64,000 bases of DNA from Lates calcarifer. Lineage: Eukaryota; Chordata; Actinopteri; Centropomidae. Shown in pieces: positions 46,960-57,310 of the stretch (within the stretch, counting starts at the first letter, position 1; every line of letters starts with the position of its first letter). The notes beneath the pieces are model-generated. The model had not been told where the DNA came from, did no database searches, and was given only the letters and a program-made list of their open reading frames with translations. The position numbers and the translations under genes were made by a program. The DNA is taken from positions 23,748,307-23,812,306 of the forward strand of contig NC_066845.1 of NCBI RefSeq assembly GCF_001640805.2. Reading direction: 5' to 3'.

Positions 46960-47340
46960 GCTTCTGCCTGAAAGATTTAGTATTAAGAGGGGGAACTGTA
47001 TACGACACCCTTGCAGGACCCCTTATAAATTGGAATCAATTTTTCAAAGGAAATCATAAAAAGCTCTTTCCTTTTTCCCTTCTAGCCGTGCCATGCTGAT
47101 GGCTCCATTTAAAGTGGGCCCATCCACATTCTTTCACCATTACTGCTAAGTATCCGCCTCGAGCATTACCTTCAGCGACGGAGGGTTGGAGCCGAGGTTC
47201 GGGCGCTTTAATGGCCCAATTTGAGACATTTTTGACATTACATCAGGATATGTTGTGGTATTGTTTGGAAAAAAGGCAAAGAATAATACTAGGCCGGGGA
47301 GAATGACAAAGCCAGTCACTTCCTACAAACTGACCCGGCT
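46960..47340. promoter_or_regulatory. Candidate enhancer-like block D3
   Basis: The most striking low-repeat block of the desert: balanced composition over about 380 bp, no coding frame, and many factor-like cores, including TTGGAATCAATTTTTC, CCATTTAAAGTGGG, GCTTTAATGGCC, TGACATTACATCA and TATTGTTTGG. It has no simple repeats and no repeat phrases found elsewhere in the window. Conservation is inferred, not tested. Confidence 0.4.
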
Positions 47341-48215
47341 GATGAGAAAAGCAAAGCGCGTGTAACGGCCTGGACCGCTCCTAAAAGAGCCCACATGTTT
47401 AAAGAGGATGGTTGAGCGTTTCTAGTCCCGTCACGCTTCACCCGGAGAGCTTGTAACAAAGGGGGTGGGGGGGGCTCTCCAGAGGTATTGGTGACGCAAA
47501 GTGGATGGAAGGCTCCTGTTCGCTCCTCATCCCCGGTCATCACCGCTTTCATCAAGATCCACAAAGTTCGTCTAGTGACGGCCTTGTAACGTTTATCGCT
47601 TCGGTTTATTGTTTCGCTATTCCTTGTTGAGAAAATGTCACAGGCTGTGTAAAGGCTCAGATGAAAGAGGAGGTTTTGGAGTGTGGCTGACCCCCTTAAT
47701 GTGCTTGAGTTTCAGTGGACTGTTCGCTCAGCGTGTGAAACTCTCATCTGTGAACTGTTTCCTCTGGTTGTGACAGGCTAGATCCCTAAAACTGTAGATT
47801 CACTGTACTTTATTTACAGATATGGTTTTGTCAGGTCACAGGATATTTTAACATTAGCTGAGCTTAGAAGAACTGGTTCGCTGCCCACAAACAGAATGAG
47901 CTGCAAGAAACTTTGAAACTAAAATATCTCATTTCACTTGATGACTTAAAAAGACTTTTTGCAAATCCACTTGTAACTGCTTCCCTTAAGGTGAAACCAG
48001 TGTAATTTTCTGTGTTGATGAAAAGCAGGACCTGATCACATGAAGGAGACACAGTCAGCAGTTTGACTTCAGCTTCAGTTATACCAGGAAATTTTCTGCT
48101 GTGAGAAGATTATCTAGTAGTTCAAACATGATCTGGACTTTTTTCTTATTTAATCTAGATTTGTTTCAGTAACTTAATCTTAAGGGGCTGGATGCTGCTG
48201 GGCCGTCACCTGTGT

Positions 48216-48238
48216 TTTGTTGTTGTTGTTGTTGTTGT
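48216..48238 (+). repeat. (TTG)n microsatellite
   Basis: About 7-8 trinucleotide units. Confidence 0.88.
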
Positions 48239-50191
48239 GTTTAGCAGCATGCTGCACTGGCATCAGAAACTCTCTTTCTACAGTCTCTCCTCTGCCTGTT
48301 ATCTTCCACGTGCAGAGGAGCGTGGGCTGACTGAGCCGACGCAAAACTAAATGAAACATCACAGTTCACACGTGTGCATATTCTCCATTTGTAACTGTAG
48401 CATAGAACAAGTTTTTACTTGAATCTAAATGGTGTGAAAATGATGTTCAGGATTACAAATCGCTGGCTACAAACAGAGTCTGCAGTTCAGACTTTCTCAT
48501 TTCACAGAGCTCCCTCATTTCTCTCTCCCCTCGTTCCCACAGGGATGTGAGCAGTTAAATGAGGCAGACGATGAGCTTCACCTCCTGTAAAGTGCGCTAG
48601 TGAGATGACTTGATGGTGCGGCGGCAGGGTGGTCTCCGGAGAGCCGAGTCCTTGTAAAAAGACGAGGACCTCCCCATCTGTACGCTGCCCTCTCCAGGTC
48701 TGGTCGGGGGCCCGGCTCTTTTCTTGCTTGATGACCCGCACAGCTGGAGCTGCGACTCCTAAAAACTCATTCCTCTTAACATTTGCTTCCATGACAAAAG
48801 TCCAAAGGGCGGCTGTTCACGTTTACAACACTGTCTTGTCTCAGATTAACTCAGGTGCTCGCAGGTGATTAGTGATTTTGGAGCTTTTTTTTTTCCTTCA
48901 AAATCAACCACAGATGAAGTTTAAAATCTTGTTTCTCTACAGCTGTGATATAAAACTCACAGCCCTCACATATCCACTCTCAGACTCACAGTTTTCCAGT
49001 GTGGCACCCCGAGGTGCCCAGCAGGGTTCCCGACACACACACTTGACCAATAAGGACTAATGGTAACCAGACCTCCAGTCTCTCTCCTTTCTCACCCCTC
49101 CCTCTCTTCTCTCCTCTGTATCGCCTCTGTCAGCTCTGCTCATCCTTCACTCTCTGTCTTAATTCAACCTTTCATCTCTCTTTCATCTACTGTATACTCT
49201 CAGCTCTTAAAGACGTCTCCTTTGTCTCTATCTTTGATGTTCACACTTCACCTGTCACTCAAGAAATGATCTTTCTTTTCCCAGTGCAGGTGTTTTAAGT
49301 TAAACTTTTTAATTAGAAAAGCAAAGAATATTAGTTTTAAGGTCAAATACTGGGTGGTCATCTATCAAAAAAGAAACAACAAATGTTCTTTTCATTAAAG
49401 GAAACATTACCACTTTAAGTCCAACATGGTTTACATCCATGTTTTCTAGTTCTTGCAGTCTTTTTCTCTGCTCTTTATTAGTACAATGCAGCATTTCTTG
49501 ATGTGTTACTGCCACCTGTAGATCAGTGAAGTATGAAACCACTGGCGAGACCGTGATGTTGGATGGCGGTGACATCAGACGTTAGACATCAGTTTTTGTC
49601 AAATACCACCAACATATGAGAGCGTTGTATAATTTTATGTTTAATTTGTTCAGTTTATACCTTGTCTGACTCACTCAGGTGTAGTCTGTGGGTGGAAGTC
49701 TGCCACTGGGGGCGTATTTCAGGCGGCGTGCTCCTCCCTCCCTCAAAAACCTCAAAACAGCAACTTCTGACGAAGATTTGAATTCTGTGATCAGACAATC
49801 GACACACGTCTTTTACTGTTTTTTGTGGTGCTTTATATTCTAGCCGTTGTAAAGACAGTGCTCGTACCCACGTGCAAAACACACTCCGGCCCACATGATT
49901 AGCACCGCCCTAAACGATTGAGATTGGATCAAAGAAATAAAATATAATGTGTTGTCTTTTGCCTCTATAGATGGACTGGGAACCTTTGGCACTTTATTTG
50001 AATAAAAATATTAAATCATTCAAGTCTCTTAAAGTAAAAAAAAAAAGGTCACAAAAAAACAAGTGAAACTTTAAGATTTAAGTAACTCTGTCCCTGTGTA
50101 ACCCTTTGGCCTGGCAGTTTTCTTTTACCCACCATCCTCCACTTCAGCGGTGTTCTGTATCGCTCACCCTCTGAGCCTGCATGTGTGTAAA

Positions 50192-50213
50192 TGTGTGTGT
50201 GTGTGTGTGTGTG
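50192..50213 (+). repeat. (TG)n microsatellite
   Basis: About 11 TG units. Confidence 0.9.
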
Positions 50214-50626
50214 CTTCCCCGGTGTGCAGCTGGTTGTCTCAGCGCCCTCTGGCTCTGCAGGAGAGGAGAGGACGTCCTCCTCTGATCCGTTGCTCTGCAG
50301 CTCCTTCAAACCGGGTCCACGAGCTGCTGAGTAAACACGGGAAACTGACCACAAATCACTGCAGAGAGCTGGAGCTCCGATTCCTCCTGTGGAGGTTAAG
50401 AAGGTTAAAAAAAGAAAGTGTTTATAGAGAAGAAAGTTGACTTTTTCTTACAGTCGCAGCTTTTTTTGAAGAAAGATATACAGATGTCTGTTTACACAGA
50501 GAGTTGAGTTTGTTGTAACATTTCAAACAGATATTTTGTATAGTTTCATCAGTCAGTGTGATGCTAAAGGACAGCATCGCTATACTGTGTGACTTTAAGT
50601 GTTGAAAGAAGTATTCAGTGATATAA

Positions 50627-50738
50627 AGTGATGTTTCTGGTGAAGCAAAAAGGATCTTACTCCTTAATAAAAAGCTCTGTCTCTGCAGGAATCCTATCCA
50701 TAATGTTGTCAGACACTTAGAATAATAATCTGAGTTAT
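50627..50738 (+). repeat. Dispersed repeat R2, copy 1
   Basis: Matches 55935-56036 in the same orientation: GTGATGTTTCTGGT, AAAAAGGATCTTACTC, TTAATAAAAAG and GGAATCCTATCCATAATGTT have close counterparts there. It is about 5.3 kb from copy 2. Non-coding; class unknown. Confidence 0.65.
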
Positions 50739-50864
50739 CCTTTAAAGCAAATTCAGAGATTTGTCTCTAAACACATTGTTTATGTTAGAAAATAGTTTGT
50801 AAACTGTTTTACTGCTTCTGAAATTAGACCGTTTCACAGTTTTTCATCAGTTTTGTGTTCAGGA

Positions 50865-51275
50865 TTTTATGGGCGGGCGCTGAAGACGCCACTCAACATA
50901 ACCCCGCCCCTTTATAAATATTAGAGGTGTGTTTGCATCAGTGCTCGTCCCACTCGACCACAAGTTATTGTAGGTTTTCCTAGCTAGCTATGTCCCACAA
51001 ATGTATCTTCCCTGGATGCTGGGGTTTGCAGAACAGCTCGGTCTTCGCCTTATTTAAATTTTCACACTGATGGAAAGCTGAGGACAACACCACCAACACC
51101 CGTCTCTGCAGAGTCTATTTCACTCTGGTTAGTTTTGCTGACTTTCATCAGAGACAACAGGAATTCACCTCCAGCAAACTGCAGTTTCTGCACATTTAAA
51201 ATCAATAAGAAGTTGTCACTGAGCTGCAGCGTTAGAGAGGGCGTGGTTTCAGCGCCTGCAGCGGACACACCCCCA
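50865..51275 (+). pseudogene. THAP-like N-terminal fragment behind GC-box/TATA sequence
   Basis: CCCCGCCCC at about 50902-50910 is followed at once by TTTATAAATA, a GC-box plus TATA arrangement. About 75 bases on, an ATG at 50990 opens a 26-codon frame reading MSHKCIFPGC, then NSSVFALFKFSH, and a stop. The Cys-x4-Cys start and the later Phe-x-Phe resemble the first residues of THAP zinc-finger domains, as found in P-element-like transposases and their host derivatives. The rest of the domain is absent. GGGCGGGCGCTGAAGACGCC at about 50870 and GGGCGTGGTTTCAGCGCC at about 51240 are roughly inverted, so the whole may be a deleted transposon copy. Low certainty: a 26-residue likeness can be chance. 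Confidence 0.28.
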
Positions 51276-52799
51276 GAGTGAAACCTCCTTCTGTATATTT
51301 GCTGATTTTCTTAACCATTCAAATTTATCTGAGTAGTTAATAGCACGTTTTTATGTGGTGTGACTGACTCCGAACACATTAGTATTACACAGACTTTTAC
51401 TGGATCAATGCATCAGATTTTTTTTGTTAAACTGAGGATTTGATGTCGTGTGTCTTCAGCAGAATACATGATTAAAAAGAATCAACATTCACTCATGATA
51501 AAATGCACCACTCAGTCTTTAAAGATGTATCATACAACAGCATTTAATGCATTGTTTTCACTCAGATTAGGAACTCAAACACTCCTCAGTGTAATCAGTG
51601 GCTTCAGCTGCTCACAGACCAATCAGTGAAATCAGCTGTGCAAGGGAGGAGCTTAAGTGATATATAGTGGACTCCTGGTCATTTTAACAAAGAACTCAAA
51701 CTGTGGTGAAGGTCTGCTGTAGCCAGGACACTAGTTTGATTAGTTTTAATTCACAGAAGTTCATGAAATGATGGTAGTTGTCTCATTTAAAGACACCAAC
51801 AGAGCTCATCATAAGTGGACATGAACTCAGGCTTAACGATTGCTGGAGATCATTCAAACCAGATCCAGAACGAGCCTGACAAACTCAAGATAAATCCAGT
51901 CACAGAGAAAGTTTGAGACGACAGAGTTCATCTAAATTTTGCTGTCACTGTGCAGAGATCAGATTGTAATATTTACTCATGATCAAACACATCAGACCCC
52001 TGATACCCGCAGCTTCATGAAGTCCCTGCAGTTATGCAACAAAAATAACTTGTGCAAGTTTGACTGCAACGTACAAAGTTATATCAGCACAGGACTGACC
52101 GTAACATTAGCCAGTTTCTCGCTCGTAGGGAAGCATCCAAATCAGACCAGTGGTCCATGCAAAAAGCTTTTCTTCCCCTTGTTACACACTGAAACACACA
52201 GAGCCAGCTTTTAAAGATTTATCCACAAGACACTGGGCTGAAATGAGAGAATAATTAAAGCTTGATGTTCTGTCTTTCAAGTGCAAACCATCATTACTGA
52301 AAGTGAACAGATCTGGATGAAGGCTGCAGTCAGAGGCCTGTGATGAGAAGAGCCAAGTGTCTGACTGACACTGGTCCTGTGTGGAAAATCCAGCAGAGAG
52401 AGCTGTGAATGTCAAGCGTCCTGTCTGGATTTTATGTCGTCTTTTCTTTTCATAGATTCGGTACGTTTGTGGCGTGTGGTGTAGCAACAGAGCGAATGTT
52501 TTTAGCTCAGCTCGGAGCCGTCCAGGATTCGCTGACTTCAGCGGCAACAGCGAGAGAGCAGAGTAAAAACTGAAAAGCCATCTTTAGAATAATAAAAAAA
52601 CATCATAATAAAAGGGCGATTGTTAGAATAATCGTGAATGAATCATGCCGAGGGCTGAGCAGCAGCAGGGAAAAGTGACCGGACGTGACCAAACAAGATA
52701 CATTTCCATCTGACACATGTGTCCCTGCAACCCTACATAAAAGAAAGGTGTAAGTCAATGTGCATGACCTTGCATAAACACTCGCCGTAAAAGTTAACA
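51276..52799. other. Desert, no gene seen
   Basis: AT-moderate intergenic DNA. Open frames at 51939-52214 and 52182-52547 are composition-random. Confidence 0.45.
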
Positions 52800-53140
52800 C
52801 AGAGGATTTGAAGCGCTTCAGCTCCTTGATGTGGGCTCGCTGATGACCTGCCCAGATCTGGTGCTTTTGGCAGAGGCCAGCTGCTCCTACGGCTACTTCA
52901 AATCATCAGCCTTGGCAAGTATGACGCAGCTATTTCCGTGCAAGCAGGTTACAATAGGAACAGGAATGCTCGCAAAGCCATAAAGAAAGCACAACGGGAT
53001 CTGGAATCTAGATTGGAACATATAAAGCAGTGCATTAATCTCTGCTGGAGGTTTTCCTTTAGTGCTCTGGAAGTCTTTTTATCCGCGGAGCGACGGCTGA
53101 GGATGACCTCCGCATCTGTCCGACTCGAGGTTTAGCAAGC
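52800..53140. promoter_or_regulatory. Candidate enhancer-like block D4
   Basis: Low-repeat, balanced block with CTACTTCAAATCATCAGCC, ATGACGCAGC and GTGCATTAATCTC phrases. It includes a 65-codon frame (52938-53135) rich in Arg, Lys and Leu, which I read as chance. The block ends abruptly where a dispersed repeat starts at about 53187. Conservation is an inference. Confidence 0.37.
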
Positions 53141-53186
53141 GGCCTCGACCCCTCACCTTCTCTCACTGGAGTGAGTGTGAGTCGCA

Positions 53187-53907
53187 GAAGTATTCAGATC
53201 CTGTACTTAAGTAAAAGTACCAGTATTAAAATGCAAAAATACTCTTTCATATACTTTCATTCTGCAGAAAAGTCGCCTTGTTTCACCAACATATCATCAT
53301 ATGCATGATAGATTGTTACTGGGGATCCACTGAAGTGTGAGCATCGCTTTACTGTTGCAGTTGGTCGAGACTAAAAGAGAAATCTGAGGGGTCATGAGAT
53401 GATAAAAGAACTAAACTTTGCTGTAAAGAACAAAAAAACAGTTTTTACATTTAGCTGAGGTGGAAAAGTTGCTGTATGGAGGGAAAAAAGCAACAAAGTG
53501 CAAGAGACTTAATGAATAAATCACGAAGCAGGTGAACTCACTCAAGCCTCCACTGAGGAGATGAAAACATCAGATCTGTGTGAAGCGAAGAGGAGACAGA
53601 AACATGACACAAACAGAAATGTCAAATCTCCATCTTGTTTTTCATATTATTTATTTATTTAAGGTTTGTTCTTTTAATTACATCAACATGTTGCACTCTT
53701 GATGAACCGACTGAATTAGACCACTTTGATAATGTATTTTATTTTATTAGCCTGAGTGTAAAACATTATTCTGAAAAACAACTGGTAACTACAGCTGCAA
53801 AATAAATGTAGCTGAGTAAAAAGAACAATAATTCCCTCATTAAATGAAGTGTAAGGACTTGTAAGTTGTACTAGAGTAAATGTACTTAGTTACTTTCCAC
53901 TGTGGGT
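53187..53907. mobile_element. Non-autonomous teleost DNA-type repeat, near full length
   Basis: The left end carries GAAGTATTCAGATCCTGTAC, then TTAAGTAAAAGTACC; the right end carries AAATAAATGTAGCTGAGTAAA and GAGTAAATGTACTTAGTTAC (53874-53893), then TTTCCACTG. Both ends are parts of one well-known fish repeat, and here they bracket about 720 bp. The interior has no transposase. Fragments of the same family are at 12088 and 18955-19215. Confidence 0.65.
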
Positions 53908-54017
53908 CGAGGCTGGGCGGGATGAAAATCTATAAAGGATGTAGGGTGATGTGATCTACTGAACTAATCTTGTTCTCGGATACACAAACCCTGAAGCTCA
54001 GAATAAATCAGAAGAGA

Positions 54018-54066
54018 CTCCCCCCTTCTCCCCTCCCCTCCTCCCTCTTTTTTTTTTCCTCCCTTC
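54018..54066 (+). repeat. 49-base pure pyrimidine tract
   Basis: Uninterrupted C/T run including T10. Confidence 0.9.
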
Positions 54067-54079
54067 ATCCTCCCTTTTT

Positions 54080-54375
54080 GTTCCAAGATCCCACATGTGC
54101 CCAATATATCACTTAGACTGTATCACCTTCTCCCTTTTGTTTATCATCTCTTTGGATAACCATGTGGAATCCCCATCTCATCCCCTTTGCCTTGTCTCCA
54201 GGATTTCCAAACGTATTTTACAAGCCACCAGTTACTGAGCCTAATGGTTTGCAGCAGCAGAGCTGGTAGCGCACATGATATCTTGAATGTAACAATCAAA
54301 GAGGCATGCAAGATTTTGGTATTTCCGCTGGCTTACAGATGTGCTGCGGCTTCCAGCTCCAGAAGCTGTAATCTA
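54080..54375. promoter_or_regulatory. Candidate enhancer-like block D5 (FOX/GATA-like sites)
   Basis: Low-repeat block with TGTTTA (FOX core) at 54138-54143 running into TTATCATC (GATA-like), then GGATAAC at 54154-54160, CATGTGG (E-box) and TAACAATCAAAG (SOX/TCF-like). No coding support. Conservation is inferred. Confidence 0.37.
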
Positions 54376-55934
54376 AGTTAAAGACACGGAGGGAGAGAAA
54401 AAAAAAAGAAGAAAAAAAACTTCAAACAAGCGAACATCTTATTGCCATGTGTCACTATCACAGATAAACACGATGAGAGGGAAGTTTGCTTAAACCGCAG
54501 TAGCTTCAGCTGCTGTTTACAAAGATAACACATCAGTTACAAGACGCCACTGATACAGAGAAACAATATGTCACTAATCAGAAAATAATTATGAGACACA
54601 GGGGCAGAGCCAACATTTTTAGGGCTCTGAGCAGGACTTGGGCCCCCTGACCCCCCTGAAAAATCATCAAGCCATCAAATACATTCAATTTAAAGTGGCT
54701 ATGATTAATATTATCGCCTGATTCTGCAGCTTTATAGTGAGTTTCAGCTCATTGTTTATCTGTCGGGGCCACAACTTCACTGTTTTGGTTCACTCTCGCT
54801 GCTCTTTGAAGCCACTGTAGTCAGCTATTTCCATGGAAAAACTCTAAAAGCCCAAGCTGGTAGAGACCAAAACAAGAGCTAAAAGAGAGTGAATACTGGA
54901 CTTCACTGGGTGTGACTCCAAATTATTCATAATGCCCCCTAGTGGCCAAAAAAAAATCTGTTGGAAATTTGAAATGTATCCTTGAAATTAGTCCATTTCC
55001 ATCATAAAACATTTGTAAAAGTGATTTTAAAATATTCTTTACTAGCTTACAGTTAGTGCCTCTTTTGCATGCTACTACTGCCAGCTCTCAACTAGTGGCA
55101 TACAATGAAATATCAGAATGTGTTGCTCCATAGCGCTACTAGTGGCCAAAAACTTCTTCATATTAATCCCAAACTATATTATTGTGCTCCCAAAACTGAG
55201 TTTATCTTCAAATACTTTTAAATGATGCCAATTTTCAGTCCATTTCTGGAGCGGCCGAGGGGCCATTACTTTGCTAATGCCTCCGGCTGGCTCTGGTGCA
55301 ACATGTGTCTTTAATATAAAGCGTACAGTATCTTCAGTGTTGATTTCTTTCATATGGTTCCTCAGTATTTGAATGATTCAAGACAGAGGTGAGACAGGGT
55401 TTTCATCATTTTTATTTAAGTCAAACTGAAGTGAAAAATCAATTTTGAGGTTAATCTTACTGTACTGTACATGTTTAGATCATGCCTAAAAATTGCTTAA
55501 AATGTGCATCTGAACTTCTTTTCCTCCTGGAAATGGAAAATATTTTATGTTGCTCTTCCCACTAAACAGGTCAGACAGACCTCCCCATTGTTTTACCTTC
55601 AGGAAGAACAATGATCCACTTTAAAAGCCACACCCAAACGTCTTGTTTCCGACAAGAAATATACAAAATAAATGAGACCAGATGCTCTGGTTTGATTTTA
55701 TGATGTCGGGCTTCATTTTCTGTGTTTTCTGCTGCTGTTGTCTTGTTTTATTAGGGCTGCAACTGATGATTATATCTGAAGATTCTTTTCTCAATTAATC
55801 GATAAATCGCTGCATTGATCTGTTAGTTTGTTCATGTTATTGTGTTACTTTTACTTATGTAAATGATCTGAATTCTCCCATGTTCTGCTCGGAAAAATTC
55901 CTGTTTTTGTCAGTGGGGTCTGGTATTAATATAT
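54376..55934. other. Desert with repeat relics
   Basis: The stretches at about 54600-54690 (GGGCAGAGCC...GGGCCCCCTGACCCCC) and 54895-55180 (two GCCCCCTAGTGGCC/CTAGTGGCCAAAAA phrases) look like fish repeats. The stretch at about 55745-55830 (AGGGCTGCAACTGATGATTA, AATTAATCGATAAATC) is a very common fish repeat phrase. No gene seen. Confidence 0.5.
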
Positions 55935-56036
55935 GGTGATGTTCCTGGTTAAACAAAAAGGATTTTACTCTTTAATAAAAAGGTTTATCACTGTAGGAAT
56001 CCTATTCATAATGTTGTCAGACACAATATCTGAGTC
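55900..56036 (+). repeat. Dispersed repeat R2, copy 2
   Basis: Counterpart of 50627-50738. The part 55900-55926 also matches 12202-12228, so the full unit probably includes both sections. Confidence 0.65.
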
Positions 56037-57109
56037 TGTCAGTGGCAAAAACTTAGTGAATGGCCAGGTACACTGTTCTTACTCAATCATAACATGTGAA
56101 ATGTCCTTTGCTGAGCTGTGGGATTCCATGAGGGCAACAAACACCAGAGGTCAGACGATAAGAGGAACTGTCTGTTCTGATTTTTCCATTGCACTTTAAA
56201 ACCACAGGACAGGAGGTGAAAGTTAAACCTGTAATTTATAATAGAAATCTTGGACTGCAGTTTCAACATTAGCCTTTGTTTTCTGCTCTAAATAAATCTT
56301 CTGATAAGGAAAAATCTCCAAAAACTACAAAAAATATGATCCAGGTTGTAAAGCATAAAAATATAAGAGGATGGTGTGCAATTTTCCAAATAAAAAGATG
56401 GCAAAGGAAGTTATCTCACCTTCTGCCACAGCAGACCAGAGAGGATCCAAGGGGTGAAATCGGTGCGGTAAAGAATAATCATCTTCATCAGTAAATCATT
56501 CGGCTCAAAGGGAGCCGGAGCAGAGTTTGGCCTGATCTCAGATGCTCAGTGGAAACCTGAGGGTCGGTCTGCTGACTCTCTGCCAGCCCTGACAGATAAA
56601 TATGCTTTGTGCTTCCAACATCTCTTCTACATAAAGAGATCTCTCGCTGCTCCATGAATCCCTACAGCTGTTCTCCAAACCTTAAGTAAGTTACATTCTG
56701 CTGGGTGGAACCCAGGTTTCCTCCTGCATGTTGCTGCATCAGTGAAACCCGAGCTAAGGTGTTTTTACTGTACGTCAAACTGGAAGGGAACTAATTTAGC
56801 TCTAATCACCCACAACATGATCAAGTGGGAAAGTGAGGGTTTAGAAAACACAGATTTGAAATCGAGGCCTACAGACTGCAGCAGTTATTCACATGCTTTT
56901 CGGCCGTCCTCGCAAGTTGCACATGCACACAGAGCTGTGCACAATTTCTAACTTTATTTACATATATAGCACCTTTTTTATACAGCTTAGTGCTTTTCAG
57001 CTGACTGATAAAACAGTACAGTATAACAATTTTTTAGAGAGTGATTTTCCTTCTCAGGTGGTTTGTTTTGCAGTAACCTTCGAAGCCTAGAGTGTGAGGA
57101 GGTGTGGCT
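56037..57109. other. Desert, no gene seen
   Basis: Intergenic DNA. The GC-balanced part at 56400-56660 is unremarkable apart from low repeat content. Confidence 0.45.
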
Positions 57110-57310
57110 TGTCTTTAGGCTCACCTGTGGCTCATCTCCATCCTGCACACCTGCAGCTCACTGGGCTATCATCAAGCCCAGTATAAGAACCCCCATCAGC
57201 TCCCCGCCATTCCCCGGCTGTAACTAGTGCTCAGGATTCTCCGTGGCGCACTATTCCCCTCATCCATTCCCCCCTCATTGTCAGAGTGTCTGCTCCGGGG
57301 CCCTTACGAA
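57110..57310 (+). promoter_or_regulatory. LTR-like promoter module
   Basis: CTCACCTGTGGCTCATCTCC, CACACCTGCAGCTCAC, a GGGCT...AAGCCC inverted pair, TATAAG at about 57182 and a C-rich leader. This layout recurs in fish LTR retroelements and in the modules at 8560 and 40545. No protein follows. Confidence 0.28.

Larger units (their letters stand above)
47341..50626. other. Desert, no gene seen
   Basis: Contains (TTG)n at 48216-48238, a CT-rich stretch at 49060-49210 and (TG)n at 50192-50213. Open frames at 47316-47564 and 48502-48792 on the minus strand have no family likeness. Confidence 0.45.

Noticed and set aside
52938..53135. 65-codon frame with an NARKAIKKAQRDLESRLE stretch, faintly like a LINE endonuclease-RT linker
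   Set aside because: Too short, with no flanking LINE domains in any frame; more likely chance within a regulatory-looking block.
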